Below are positions 32,076-41,560 of a stretch of 64,000 nt of DNA, piece after piece. The notes under the pieces were generated by a model. The model saw nothing but the letters and a program-made list of their open reading frames with translations, did not search any database and was not told where the DNA came from. Where the stretch lies: NCBI GenBank assembly GCA_964564695.1, contig CAZMCC010000003.1, positions 13,629 through 77,628 of the forward strand, in the 5' to 3' direction. The position numbers were made by a program, and so were the translations under genes. The stretch comes from CAZMCC01 sp964564695. Its GTDB lineage: Bacteria; Planctomycetota; Phycisphaerae; Phycisphaerales; UBA1924. How positions within the stretch are numbered: the first letter of the stretch is position 1; the number at the start of each line of letters is the position of its first letter.

Positions 32076-33611
32076 GTGAGTGCGCTGGTCCAGTCGGCGG
32101 GGCGGGCCGAGCTTTCGCGGGGCGGTCGGTCGGGCGCATCGCAGAAGGCGCCGGCGGCCCAGGCGGAGCGGAAATCCGCGGGGAATCTGCGCAAGCTCGT
32201 CATCGTCTCGAACCGTTTGCCGGTGCAGCGGGCGGGGGGGGCGGCGGGTGCGGGGGGGGCGGCCGGGAACGGCGACGGGGCGGCGGGCGGGCGCGGCGGG
32301 CGGTGGGTCCGCACGGTGGGCGGGCTGGTAACGGCGATGGAGCCGGTGCTCGCCGAGCGGGAGGGGATCTGGATCGGGTGGAACGGGAACGTGGGGGGGA
32401 CGAGCCGTCCGTTCGAGGTGGAGGGGATCACGCTGCACCCGGTGCCGCTGGTCGAGCGGGAGATCGAGGGGTTCTACAACCAGATGTCGAACCGGACGCT
32501 GTGGCCGTTGTACCACGACGCGATCCGCGAGCCGGAGTTCGAGCACACGAGCTGGCGGCCGTATGTGGAGGTGAACCGGCGGTTTGCGCGGGCGGCGGCG
32601 AAGGCGACGCCTCGCGGGGGGACGGTGTGGGTGCACGACTATCACCTGCAGCTGGTGCCGGCGATGCTGCGGGCGTGGCGGAGCGACGTCAGAATCGGGT
32701 TCTTCCTGCACATCCCGTTTCCGCCGGAGGAGCTGTTCGCGTGGCTGCCGTGGCGTGAGCGGGTGCTGCAGGGGGTGCTGGGGGCGGACGTGGTGGGGTT
32801 TCAGACGTACGCGGCGGCGCAGAATTTCTCGCGGCTGGCGCGCCAGTACACGGTCGCGGAGGGGACCGACACGCTGCTGGAGTATCAGGGGCGGAAGATC
32901 ACGGTGAACTCGTTCCCGATCTCGATCGACTTCGCGGCGTTTGAGGCGACGGCGAACGAGGTGGGCGTGCGGACCGAGGCGGCGAAGATCCGCCACCGCG
33001 TGGGGTCGTCGCGGACGATCATCCTGGGCGTGGACCGGCTCGACTACACGAAGGGGATCGACTCGCGCCTGCTCGCGTACGAGCTGCTGCTGCGCCAGGG
33101 GCGGGTGAAGGCGGACAAGTGCGTGCTCATCCAGATCGCGGTGCCGAGCCGCGAGTCGGCGTTCGAGTACGCGGACATGCGGAGCAAGATCGAGCAGATC
33201 GTGGGGCGGATCAACGGGGAGTTCAGCGAGCCGGGGCGGGTGGCGGTGCACTATTTCCGGCGGGCGATGTCGCGCGAGGAGCTGGTGGCGTATTACCGGG
33301 CGGCGGACGTGATGCTCGTGACGCCGCTGCGCGACGGGATGAACCTGGTCGCCAAGGAGTTCCTGGCGACGAGGACGGACGCATCGGGGGTGCTCGTGCT
33401 GAGCGAGTTTGCGGGGGCGGCGCGGGAACTGCGACGGGCGCTGCTCGTCAATCCGCGGGACCTTGAGGGGACGGCCGACACCATTCACGCGGCGCTGCAC
33501 CTGGACCGCGAGGATGCGAAACACCGGATGAACGTGCTACGTCAGCAGGTGCGCCGGCACGATGTTCATGATTGGGCAGAGAGTTTCCTGCGAGCGGTGG
33601 AGGAGCCATGA
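32076..33611 (+). CDS. otsA: trehalose-6-phosphate synthase
   Basis: The approximately 511-residue GT20 enzyme makes trehalose 6-phosphate from glucose 6-phosphate and a nucleotide-glucose. Motifs are RKLVIVSNRLPVQ (about 39-51), TVGGLVTAMEP, GWNGN, WVHDYHLQLVPAMLR, FFLHIPFPPEELF, VDRLDYTKGI and RDGMNLVAKEFLA. A Gly/Ala-rich loop (about 53-75) is inserted after the first strand. The start is uncertain: GTG at 32076 is the nearest, while an ATG at 31947 behind GGAGGA would add an Arg-rich N-terminus. The stop overlaps the next start (ATGA). It is divergent from pdhA. Confidence 0.93.
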   Translation: MSALVQSAGRAELSRGGRSGASQKAPAAQAERKSAGNLRKLVIVSNRLPVQRAGGAAGAGGAAGNGDGAAGGRGGRWVRTVGGLVTAMEPVLAEREGIWIGWNGNVGGTSRPFEVEGITLHPVPLVEREIEGFYNQMSNRTLWPLYHDAIREPEFEHTSWRPYVEVNRRFARAAAKATPRGGTVWVHDYHLQLVPAMLRAWRSDVRIGFFLHIPFPPEELFAWLPWRERVLQGVLGADVVGFQTYAAAQNFSRLARQYTVAEGTDTLLEYQGRKITVNSFPISIDFAAFEATANEVGVRTEAAKIRHRVGSSRTIILGVDRLDYTKGIDSRLLAYELLLRQGRVKADKCVLIQIAVPSRESAFEYADMRSKIEQIVGRINGEFSEPGRVAVHYFRRAMSREELVAYYRAADVMLVTPLRDGMNLVAKEFLATRTDASGVLVLSEFAGAARELRRALLVNPRDLEGTADTIHAALHLDREDAKHRMNVLRQQVRRHDVHDWAESFLRAVEEP

Positions 33612-36235
33612 CGGCCGCAGCGACGACGGGAACAACGACGATGGATGGTGGTGGTGGGGGGGGGGGAGGCGGCGGGTTCGATGATCCGGCGCTCGACGCG
33701 GCGCTCAGGGTGGCGGCGGCGGCGCCGATTCTGCTGGTCGCGAGCGATTTCGATGGGACGCTCTCGGACATCGCGGCGCTGCCGGACCTGGCGGTGCCCG
33801 ACGTGCACGACATGAACATGCTCGAGGCGCTGGGGAACGAGCGCCGGACGATCGGGGCGGTGGTGTCCGGACGCGCGCGGGCGTGGCTGGTGGGGGCGCT
33901 GAAACAGTGGTCGAACTTGCTTGTGTGCGGCAGCCACGGGGCGGAGCCGGATCCGGCGTCGGGGCTCGAGCGGATGGCGCGGACCGGGCGGGAGCCGGAG
34001 ATCGCGCGGCGGTTCGATGAGATCGCCGCGGGGGCGCCGGGGAGCCTCGTCGAGCGCAAGCCGTTCGGGATAGCCATTCATTACCGGTTGTGCGAGCCGC
34101 TGATCGGGGCGGGTGTGCGGGCCGCGGCGCTGCACGCGGGGGCGTCGGCGGCGGGGTCGCTCCTCGACGGGGACAAGGTGGTGGAGGTGGTGACGCCGGG
34201 GGTGTCGAAGGGGCTGTGCGTGCGCCTGCTGCGGCGCAGGCTTGCGGCGACGGCGGTGGTGTTCATCGGCGACGACACGACGGACGAGACGGTGTTCGTG
34301 GAGCTGAAGGCGCCGGACATGGGCGTGAGCGTTGGGCCGCACGACACGTCGGCGGGGTTCCGCACGCCGACGCGGACGAAGGTGGGGGAGATCCTCGAGC
34401 GGCTGCTCGAGCTTCGGCGCGCGAGCCTGGCGCGGAGCGGCGGGACGGAGATCTCGAGTCACTCGCTGCTGTCGGACCAGCGTGCGGCGGCGCTGGTGGA
34501 CCCGATGGGGCGGATTTCGTGGATGTGCGTGCCGCGGCTGGACTCGGGGTCGATCTTCTCGCGGTTGTTGGATGCGAGTGGGGGTGAGTTCGCGATCGGG
34601 CCGGAGGGGGCGGGCGTTGGAGCGCCGGGGCGGCAGGAGTATGTCGGCGACAGCCTGGTTGTGCGGACGAGCTGGGACGGGCTGACGGTGACGGACTATC
34701 TCGATTGCACGAGCGGGCGGCCGTTCCAGCGGGCGGGGCGGTGTGACCTGGTGCGCGTGGTCGAGGGGACGAGGGCCGCGCTGGTGCGGTTTGCGCCGCG
34801 GCTGGACTTCGCGCGCCTGCCGACGCGGCTGAGCGTGATGGAGTGGGGCGTGCGGGTGGAGGGCGCGGTCGATCCGATCGTGCTCGTGAGCGCCCCCCCG
34901 GCCGGGCTCAAATGGACCCTCACCGACGACGGGCGGAACCAGTCGGCGATGGCGACGGTCGATCCCAGCGCGGGGCCGGTGGTCCTCGAGCTTCGCTACG
35001 GCGTGGGCTCGGCGCGAGCGGCGGTGTTGAGCGAGGCGCAGCGGCGCACCGGGACGGAGCGGTTCTGGTCGGGGTGGGCGGGGACGCTTGCGGCGCCGCG
35101 GACGGCCCGCGAGGCGGCGATCCGGTCGGCGCTGGTGCTCAAGGCGCTGGTGCAGGGGCCGACGGGGGCGATCGCGGCGGCGGCGACGACGAGCCTGCCC
35201 GAGCAGCTTGGGGGCGAGCGGAACTGGGACTATCGGTTCTGCTGGCCTCGGGACGCCGCGTTGTCGGCGGCGTCGCTGGTGCGAATGGGGAACACCGGCG
35301 TGGCGATGAAGCTGCTCGACTGGCTGGGCGAGGTCGTGGACAAGTGCGAATCGCCGGAGCGGCTGCGGCCGATCTACACGGTGGGGGGCTCGAACCTGCC
35401 GCCCGAGGGGCAGATCAACGAGCTGGAGGGGTACGAGCAATCGCGACCGGTGCGGCTGGGGAACGCGGCGGCTGCGCAGGTGCAGCTCGATGTGTTCGGG
35501 CCGATCGTGGACCTGGTGGCGATGCTGGCGGAGCGCGGAGCGCCGGTGACGCCGCAGTACTGGCGGTTGGTGGAGCAGATGGTGCGGGCGGTGGATGCGC
35601 GGTGGGACGAGCCGGACCACGGGATCTGGGAGTTCCGGGCGCGGCCGCGGCATCATGTGCACTCGAAGACGATGTGCTGGCAGGCCGTGGACCGGGCGAT
35701 CCGCGTGGCGGAGTTCGTGCAGGAGCGTGTGCCGACGGGGTGGGTGGAGCTGCGCGAGCGCATTCGTGAGGATGTGCTGAGCAAGGGGTTCCGCAAGGGG
35801 GCGGGGATCGGGGATGGGGGCGCGTTCGTGTCGGCGTATGACCTGCCGGAGCCGGATGCGTCGGTGCTGTATGTGGGGTTGTCGGGGATGGTTGCGCCCG
35901 ATGACCCGAGGCTCGCGAGCACGGTTGACTGGGTGCTGGCGAAGCTCGGGACGCCGCGGGGCGTGTATCGATATCTCTTCGACGACGGGCTGCCGGGTGT
36001 GGAGGGGGTGTTCCACATCTGCACGGGATGGGCCGTGCGGGCGCTGTGTTTGTTGGGGCGGTTCGAGGAGGCGCGGCGGCATTTCGACATGCTGCTGGCG
36101 GCGCGCGGCCCGACGGGGCTGCTCAGCGAGGAGGCGGAGGCGGGGACGGGGGCGGCGCTGGGGAATTTCCCGCAGGCGTATTCGCACCTGGCGCTGATTG
36201 ATGCGGCGTTTGCGCTGGATCAGGCGGGAGCGTGA
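33608..36235 (+). CDS. otsB: trehalose-6-phosphate phosphatase fused to GH15 glycosidase
   Basis: The 875-residue protein joins two enzymes. Residues about 35-290 are a HAD-type phosphatase with DFDGTLSDIA (47-56), the VSGRARAWL element and GDDTTDETVF, as in OtsB. Residues about 300-870 are a GH15 glucoamylase/trehalase-type domain: LLSDQRAAALVDPMGRISWMC, RNWDYRFCWPRDAALSAASL, QINELEGYEQSRPVRLGNAA, and WEFRARPRHHVHSKTMCWQA. A run of ten Gly residues precedes the phosphatase. It is translationally coupled to otsA. The fusion could make trehalose and also cleave it or a related glucan. Confidence 0.92.
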   Translation: MTAAATTGTTTMDGGGGGGGGGGFDDPALDAALRVAAAAPILLVASDFDGTLSDIAALPDLAVPDVHDMNMLEALGNERRTIGAVVSGRARAWLVGALKQWSNLLVCGSHGAEPDPASGLERMARTGREPEIARRFDEIAAGAPGSLVERKPFGIAIHYRLCEPLIGAGVRAAALHAGASAAGSLLDGDKVVEVVTPGVSKGLCVRLLRRRLAATAVVFIGDDTTDETVFVELKAPDMGVSVGPHDTSAGFRTPTRTKVGEILERLLELRRASLARSGGTEISSHSLLSDQRAAALVDPMGRISWMCVPRLDSGSIFSRLLDASGGEFAIGPEGAGVGAPGRQEYVGDSLVVRTSWDGLTVTDYLDCTSGRPFQRAGRCDLVRVVEGTRAALVRFAPRLDFARLPTRLSVMEWGVRVEGAVDPIVLVSAPPAGLKWTLTDDGRNQSAMATVDPSAGPVVLELRYGVGSARAAVLSEAQRRTGTERFWSGWAGTLAAPRTAREAAIRSALVLKALVQGPTGAIAAAATTSLPEQLGGERNWDYRFCWPRDAALSAASLVRMGNTGVAMKLLDWLGEVVDKCESPERLRPIYTVGGSNLPPEGQINELEGYEQSRPVRLGNAAAAQVQLDVFGPIVDLVAMLAERGAPVTPQYWRLVEQMVRAVDARWDEPDHGIWEFRARPRHHVHSKTMCWQAVDRAIRVAEFVQERVPTGWVELRERIREDVLSKGFRKGAGIGDGGAFVSAYDLPEPDASVLYVGLSGMVAPDDPRLASTVDWVLAKLGTPRGVYRYLFDDGLPGVEGVFHICTGWAVRALCLLGRFEEARRHFDMLLAARGPTGLLSEEAEAGTGAALGNFPQAYSHLALIDAAFALDQAGA

Positions 36236-36314
36236 TCAGAGCCTCCCGCGCGAGCGGGAGGTCGGTGAGGTACGGCCGTCCAATACCTCCCGCTTGCGCG
36301 GGAGGCTCTGATCA
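36233..36314. repeat. palindromic repeat family C, copy 1
   Basis: Two 29-base arms, TGATCAGAGCCTCCCGCGCG with AGCGGGAGG and its complement, differ at one position and are separated by 24 bases. Each arm also folds on itself (CCTCCCGC and GCGGGAGG). The left arm contains the stop codon of the otsB fusion. It lies between two convergent genes and could terminate both. Confidence 0.85.
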
Positions 36315-36321
36315 GAGGGGA

Positions 36322-38310
36322 TCACACGCGAGCGTGGTGCGGGTGCGAGGCCTTTGCGCCGCCGTCGGGCGGGAACTGCTTGATGCCGTCCTGCTTGGCG
36401 GTGCGGCCGGTGCCCTTGGCGCTGGGGCTCTTCTCGGGGATGATGAAGCGGTCGTTGGGGAGCGCGCCGGTGTGCTTCATGGCGGCGTCGGCGGCGGCGA
36501 GCATGGTGTCGTCGGCGTTCTCGTAGCCGGCGCGGTAGAACTCGCGGATCTCGAGTTCGGCGAGGTCGAAGAAGTGCAGGGCACCGGCCTTGTCGCGCTG
36601 GAACTCGGTGTCGGTCGCACCGTTCGCGCCGTGGCCACGGATGTCGCTGTCGAGCTTGCTGAGCGTGCACGCGAAGGCGTGGAGCAGGACGGCGGCCTGG
36701 CCCAGGCGGGCCTGGACGCACTGGCGGTCGAGGATCTTCGCGTCGTACTTCTTCGAGAGCTGCTTGAACTGGAACGTGAGCTCGCGCGTGAGCTTCGCGA
36801 GGCGCTCGGCCTGGGGGCGGAGCTCGGGGAGGACCTTGCCGACGACGGGCAGCGGGCGGCGGATGCCGAGGAAGACCTCGAGGCCCAGCGGGATGGCCCG
36901 CTTCATGACGGCGCCGCGGGTGGAGTTCTTGGCGGCCTTGGTGAGGAACGCGCCGAAGTTCTCGTCGGCGTCCTTCATGAGGGCCTGCTTGACGCCGAGC
37001 ATCATCTCGGCGAGCTGCTTGCCGCCGTAGCCGAAGATGAACGACCACATGAGGTCGTTGGAGCCCTCGACGATGAGGTTGATGCGCGAGTCGCGGAAGA
37101 TGCGCTCGATCTCGTTCTCGGTCATGTAGCCTTCGCCGCCCATGATCTGCAGGCCGTCGTTGACGACGCGCCAGCCGTACTCGGAGCAGAAGGTCTTGCA
37201 GACGGCGGTCTCGACCATGATGTCCTCGTCGCGACGGTCGAGCATGCCGGTGGTCATGTAGAGCACGGCGTCGATGGCGTAGTCGTACGCGGCCATGCGG
37301 GCGATGCGCCAGCGGACGAGCTCCTTGTCGGCGAGGGGCTTGCCGAACTGGAAGCGGGTCATGGCCCACTTGGTGGACTGGTCGCGGACGCGCCGCGCGC
37401 CGCCGAGCATGCCGGCTGACAGAGTGCACCGGCCGAAGTTGAGGCACGAGAGGGCGATCTGCAGGCCGCGGCCTTCCTTGCCGAGCAGGTGGTCGCGCGG
37501 GACGCGGACGCCGTTGAACTTGATGCGCGCCTGCCAGGTGCCGCGGATGCCGCACTTGGAGCGGTTTTTCTGGAAGATCTCGACGCCGGCCATGGAGGGG
37601 TGCATGACGAGGGCGGAGATTTTGCCGTTGCCGTCGGGGGTCTTCTCGCGACACATGACGGTGAAGAGGCCGGCGAGTGCGCCGGAGGTGGCCCACTTCT
37701 TTTCGCCGTAGACGATGAAGTCCTCGCCGTCGCGTTCGAAGTAGGTTTCCTGGCCGCCGGCGTCGCAGCCGACGTTGGGTTCACTGAGGCAGAAGGCGCT
37801 GACCCAGTCCTTGCAGAGGTGGGGGAGCCACTGGGCCTTCTGCTCGGTGGAGCCGAAGAGCATGACGGCCTTGCAGCCGATGGACTGGTGGGCGGAGACG
37901 AGGACGGCGGTGGAGCCGCAGTAGGAGCCGATCTTCTCGAGCACGCGGTTGTAGCTGGTGATGCCCATGCCCAGGCCGCCGTACTCCTTGGGGATGGTCA
38001 TGCCGAGGACGCCGAGGCTGAAGAGCCTGTCGATGACCCAGCGGGGGATCTCCTGGTCCTGGTCGATGGCGACGGAGGGGTGCTCGGTGCGGAGGTACTC
38101 GTCGAGGCGCTCGAGGAGCTGATCGCACTCGGCCTGCTCGCGGGCGTCCTGCTGGGGGTAGGGGAAGTAGAACTCCTCCTTGAGGTTGCCCCAGAAGAGG
38201 TTCTTCACCGGGCCCATCTTGGTGGGCTCGAGCCCCATCCATTCCTCGGCCTGGGCGAGGAGCTTCTTGTCTTCAGCGGAGATGCCCTTGAGGTTCTTGA
38301 GGTCGGCCAT
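36322..38310 (-). CDS. acyl-CoA dehydrogenase, long form
   Basis: The 662-residue flavoprotein oxidises acyl-CoA at the alpha-beta position. The core (about 60-450) has IPKEYGGLGMGITSYNRVLE, CLSEPNVGCDAGGQET, GEKKWATSGALAGLF, GRCTLSAGMLGGARR and QIMGGEGYMTENEIERIFRD. The catalytic acid is Glu in LIVEGSNDLMW. A C-terminal extension of about 200 residues resembles the extra domain of very-long-chain/ACAD9-type enzymes. The ATG at 38310 (MADLKNLKG) follows GGAG. With the enoyl-CoA hydratase at 39801 it suggests fatty-acid beta-oxidation, though the genes are not in one operon. Confidence 0.93.
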   Translation of the reverse strand: MADLKNLKGISAEDKKLLAQAEEWMGLEPTKMGPVKNLFWGNLKEEFYFPYPQQDAREQAECDQLLERLDEYLRTEHPSVAIDQDQEIPRWVIDRLFSLGVLGMTIPKEYGGLGMGITSYNRVLEKIGSYCGSTAVLVSAHQSIGCKAVMLFGSTEQKAQWLPHLCKDWVSAFCLSEPNVGCDAGGQETYFERDGEDFIVYGEKKWATSGALAGLFTVMCREKTPDGNGKISALVMHPSMAGVEIFQKNRSKCGIRGTWQARIKFNGVRVPRDHLLGKEGRGLQIALSCLNFGRCTLSAGMLGGARRVRDQSTKWAMTRFQFGKPLADKELVRWRIARMAAYDYAIDAVLYMTTGMLDRRDEDIMVETAVCKTFCSEYGWRVVNDGLQIMGGEGYMTENEIERIFRDSRINLIVEGSNDLMWSFIFGYGGKQLAEMMLGVKQALMKDADENFGAFLTKAAKNSTRGAVMKRAIPLGLEVFLGIRRPLPVVGKVLPELRPQAERLAKLTRELTFQFKQLSKKYDAKILDRQCVQARLGQAAVLLHAFACTLSKLDSDIRGHGANGATDTEFQRDKAGALHFFDLAELEIREFYRAGYENADDTMLAAADAAMKHTGALPNDRFIIPEKSPSAKGTGRTAKQDGIKQFPPDGGAKASHPHHARV

Positions 38311-38506
38311 GGACGGAGGACTCCGGGGGAAGGATTTGCAAACGTCGTACCCACCCCCGCAAGCGGGGCAGCCATCACGAACTCGGGGGCTAGCACATTG
38401 TTGGGGGCCACCTCGGTAGAGTCTTTGAGTGGTCGAATTCCATCGTAACGGGATTGAATGATCGGGGTATATCTGGTATCTTCTCGGACCCTTCCAGGAG
38501 CCGGAC

Positions 38507-39259
38507 ATGCCCACCGAGCGGATCCTGATCACCGTGCGAACGTACCCCAACGTCAGCACAAAGCACGTCGAAACCGTCTGTACCGGTGGGATCAACGATC
38601 GCGGTGAGTGGCGAAGGCTATATCCGGTTCAGTTGCGCCTGTTGGATGAAGGCAAGCAGTACCGGGCATGGGATGTGGTGCGCGTCAAGCTTGGCGACAA
38701 TCCGGACGGAAGGCCGGAGAGCAGGCGCCCCGATCCCACGACCCTCGAAGTCATTGATCATCTCGACAGATGGGAGTCGAGAAGGGATTGGGTGATTCCC
38801 ACAGCCGTCCAAAGCATGGCGGCACTACGTGCGACGGACCGGACGCTGGCTCCGGTCATCGTTCGCGAAGTGTTGGAGTTCGTCGCCGACCCCACCGAGT
38901 CTGAGTGGAGCCCTAAGCAAAGGGAGATTCTCAATCAGGCGGGACTCTTTGGCGGACCGGATCCACTTGAGAAGGTCCCCTTCGACTTTAGACTTCGATG
39001 GCGAGACGGCGACGGCGCGGAGCACAACTCGAAATTCCTCGCATGGGAAGTTGGCCAGACTTGGCGATCATTCCGTCATCGCTACGACGATCCAATCATC
39101 ACCATGCGGGACAAATGGATGGAAGAGGTCTTCGCCGCTGGCCGGGACCTCTGGTTTTTCATGGGCAACTTCGCGGAGCACCGACAACACTTCGGCGTGT
39201 GTGGTACCTTTCACCCGCCCAAGGAGACATCCGCCAGTGCCACTCTCTGGTCCCAGTAG
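38507..39259 (+). CDS. conserved hypothetical protein paired with DUF488 protein
   Basis: The 250-residue protein begins RILITVRTYPNVSTKHVETV, then GGINDRGEWRRLYPVQLRLL and YRAWDVVRVKL, and ends with ITMRDKWMEEVFAAGRDLWFFMGNF and FGVCGTFHPP. It appears to be a soluble single-domain protein that travels with DUF488 proteins; I cannot name its activity. The next gene starts inside its last 23 bases, so the two are translated together. Base composition is lower in G+C than the neighbours, which suggests acquisition by transfer. Confidence 0.8.
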   Translation: MPTERILITVRTYPNVSTKHVETVCTGGINDRGEWRRLYPVQLRLLDEGKQYRAWDVVRVKLGDNPDGRPESRRPDPTTLEVIDHLDRWESRRDWVIPTAVQSMAALRATDRTLAPVIVREVLEFVADPTESEWSPKQREILNQAGLFGGPDPLEKVPFDFRLRWRDGDGAEHNSKFLAWEVGQTWRSFRHRYDDPIITMRDKWMEEVFAAGRDLWFFMGNFAEHRQHFGVCGTFHPPKETSASATLWSQ

Positions 39260-39794
39260 CCGAGACGCCGCCAACCGCAAAGCTCTCGCTGCATTTGGCG
39301 TTCAAGCCAATGGCGCCGGGAGCGGAGGCGTATACAGAACGATTCGCCACGGCGACACAACTACAGTGTTCACGATCGGCTACGAGAAACGCACAGGCGA
39401 AGAGTTGATCGCGATGCTTCGAGATGCGGGGGTCCAGCACCTCGCAGATATCCGCGACAAGCCCGTGTCGCGCAAGCCGGATTTTCGAGAATCCGCGCTA
39501 CGTGAGTTCTGTGCGGAAGCGAAGATCGAGTACGGCGCGTGGAGTTCGCTCGGTTCGACAGAAGACCAGCGCGAGCGATTGCACGCAACCGGTGATCTCA
39601 AGAAATTTCACGGCGAGTTTCGCAAGCATGCGCAGCGGGCGCTTCAAGACCCACTCGATCAACTGGCGAAAGTTGTTCAGAGCAAGTCGGTTGCACTGCT
39701 TTGCTACGAGCGAAGTCACGACGATTGCCATCGGAGCACCGTGGCCGACCTTCTTGCCGAGCGGCTGAACGCCACTGTTGTGGCAATCGTTTGA
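39237..39794 (+). CDS. DUF488-domain protein
   Basis: The 185-residue protein shows DUF488 marks: VFTIGYEKRTGEELIAMLRD, GVQHLADIRDKPVSRKPDF and the conserved end LLCYERSHDDCHRSTVADLL. The CYE-x6-CHR pattern suggests a Cys/His active or metal site. The start is GTG at 39237, ten bases after AAGGAG, overlapping the preceding gene. The first 45 residues (Ala/Asn-rich) are not part of the domain. G+C is moderate, as in its partner. The pair may belong to a mobile or defence-associated module, but no other such gene is nearby. Confidence 0.85.
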   Translation: MPLSGPSSRDAANRKALAAFGVQANGAGSGGVYRTIRHGDTTTVFTIGYEKRTGEELIAMLRDAGVQHLADIRDKPVSRKPDFRESALREFCAEAKIEYGAWSSLGSTEDQRERLHATGDLKKFHGEFRKHAQRALQDPLDQLAKVVQSKSVALLCYERSHDDCHRSTVADLLAERLNATVVAIV

Positions 39795-39800
39795 TGCGGC

Positions 39801-40706
39801 TCACTTATTTGCCGACTTCTCGAAGAACGCCGTGATCGCGGTGCGGCCGGCGGGGGTCGAGCGGAGGCGGACGAGTTCGCGGCGTTCGACGTCGAGGGCG
39901 GCCTGCCAGCCCCCCTCGAGGCCGGCACGCACGGCGGCGACGACGGCGGCGGCGGATTCGTTCTTCGGGAGCGAATCGGTCGCGGCCACGAGGCCGGCCT
40001 GGGCGCGCGAGCGCGTGGAGGGCTCGCCAATCCACCGGCTGGGTTCGCCCTGGCGGCGCGGAGCGCCGGACTTCTTCTTCATGAGGACCCAGGCCTTGGC
40101 CGTGACGAGCAGGTCGGCGGGGGCGGTGGCGACGGCGTCAAAGAGCTTGGCCGAGACGGCTTCATCGAATGTCATGGGCTTGCCCTCGGCGGTGCGCCGG
40201 ATGGCGTCGGCGGGGTCCATGCGGGCGGGGAGCAGGTTGGTGCCGCCCCAGCCGGGGCAAATGGAGAGGCCGGCTTCGGGGAGGCCGACGGGGTAGGGCT
40301 TGCCGCTGGCGTTGGGAGCCGCGACGAGACCGTCGCAGTGCATGGCGAGTTCGAGGCCGCCGCCGAGTGCGGCGCCGTTGATGGCGGCGGCGGACCAGTA
40401 GGGGAGCTGGCTGAGCATGCCGAAGATGCGCTGGCCGTAGGCGAGGTAGGTGTCGAGTTGCGGGTCGGGCAGGCCGTGGGTGGCGTCGATGGTCTTGAGG
40501 TCGGCGCCGGCGACGAAGACACGCTCGCTGGCGGAGGCGAGGATGAGGCCTGCGGCGTCGCGTGGGAGGGCTTTGAGGGCGGCTTCGAGGCGCTGGATGA
40601 GGGGGTGGTCGAGGACGACGACGCCCCCCCCCGCGCCCGGTTGTTCGAGGCGGAGGGTGATGACGCCGGAGTCGTCGATGGAGAAGGGGAGGGGGGAGGT
40701 GGACAT
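39801..40706 (-). CDS. enoyl-CoA hydratase/isomerase-family protein
   Basis: The 301-residue crotonase-fold protein has the oxyanion-hole segments SASERVFVAGADLKTID (about 57-73) and INGAALGGGLELAMHCDGLV, and a putative catalytic region GLPEAGLSICPGWGGTNLLP (about 141-160). C-terminal helices are longer than in the shortest members. The mechanistic Glu pair is only partly recognisable, so hydratase versus isomerase or hydrolase cannot be decided. It ends 6 bases from the convergent DUF488 gene. Monocistronic, with family-A palindromes upstream. Confidence 0.85.
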   Translation of the reverse strand: MSTSPLPFSIDDSGVITLRLEQPGAGGGVVVLDHPLIQRLEAALKALPRDAAGLILASASERVFVAGADLKTIDATHGLPDPQLDTYLAYGQRIFGMLSQLPYWSAAAINGAALGGGLELAMHCDGLVAAPNASGKPYPVGLPEAGLSICPGWGGTNLLPARMDPADAIRRTAEGKPMTFDEAVSAKLFDAVATAPADLLVTAKAWVLMKKKSGAPRRQGEPSRWIGEPSTRSRAQAGLVAATDSLPKNESAAAVVAAVRAGLEGGWQAALDVERRELVRLRSTPAGRTAITAFFEKSANK

Positions 40707-40734
40707 GGGTGACTATACCGAGAGGACGGGGTGC

Positions 40735-40803
40735 CCCGGCGGAGCGTTGTCCGCCGGGTGAGCGGTGGTGAACGAGGAGCCGGGCGGACAAGGCTCCGCC
40801 CGG
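40735..40803. repeat. palindromic repeat family A, copies 4 and 5
   Basis: CCCGGCGGA / TCCGCCGGG at 40735-40758 and CCGGGCGGA / TCCGCCCGG at 40780-40803, in opposite orientation 21 bases apart. Together they can form a larger cruciform. They lie between two minus-strand genes. Confidence 0.8.
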
Positions 40804-40813
40804 GCACCCGGCC

Positions 40814-41485
40814 TCAGAGCTCGCTCCGCAGCGCGGCTGCCGCGTCGGCGAGGACCATTGATGAGAGTGAGTCGGGGCGGGTGACGCCGACCACCGCGTT
40901 GTGCAGGAGCGTTTCGGCGTGGAGGGTGAGGGCGGGGGCGCGTTCGTCGCCGGCGCGGGCGAGGAGCTGGCCGCCGATGACGAAGACGTGCAGGGCCCAG
41001 GGGACGATGGTGGCGGTGTCGGGCTGGTGGTACTGGGCGTGCCAGAGGGCGGCGAGGACGCAGCGGCGGCCCCAGTCGGTTCGGCGGTCGCGGGTGGCGA
41101 GGTGCCAGACGGCGTGCAGGGCGCAGAGGTCGGACTCGGTCCAGCCTTCGAGTGACATGGCGTCGCGCGAGGCGAGGATCGGGCCGAGGGTGTCGGGATT
41201 GGTGTTGAAGAGGTCGGTGGGGGCGGGGGCGTTGAGGACGAGTGCACGCCAGATGCGAACGTCGGGCTGACGAGTTTCGGGCGGCGGGGCGGATATCGGA
41301 GCCTCCCTTCCACCTTCTGCACTCCCGGAGTGCCAGGCGCGGAGCCAGGGCTCGACCTCGCGGCGTCCGGGAACCGGGTTGAGCCGCATGGCGTTGAGGC
41401 CGGCGGCGGCGTCGAGGCGGCGGGTCCAGGCTTGGACGTCGTCGGCGGCGGGGCCCGAGATGGGTTCGTCAGGCCAATTGACCAA
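40814..41485 (-). CDS. hypothetical protein
   Basis: The 223-residue frame has helical segments (VRIWRALVLNAPAPTDLFNT, LCALHAVWHLATRDRRTDWG, RCVLAALWHAQYHQPDTATI, VFVIGGQLLARAGDERAPAL). The start is uncertain: TTG at 41485 opens the frame, and an ATG at 41389 would shorten it by 32 residues. The repeated W-H--W/HA- pattern and helix pairs look like a helical bundle. No family is recognised. It is divergent from the zinc-ribbon gene at 41561. Confidence 0.65.
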   Translation of the reverse strand: MVNWPDEPISGPAADDVQAWTRRLDAAAGLNAMRLNPVPGRREVEPWLRAWHSGSAEGGREAPISAPPPETRQPDVRIWRALVLNAPAPTDLFNTNPDTLGPILASRDAMSLEGWTESDLCALHAVWHLATRDRRTDWGRRCVLAALWHAQYHQPDTATIVPWALHVFVIGGQLLARAGDERAPALTLHAETLLHNAVVGVTRPDSLSSMVLADAAAALRSEL

Positions 41486-41560
41486 TCGCGGGACTCCGGG
41501 GCGCTGATGAGAAGCGGATCATCCTTGGCGCGGGGCCGTGAGGGGGTATGCTGTCTGTCG

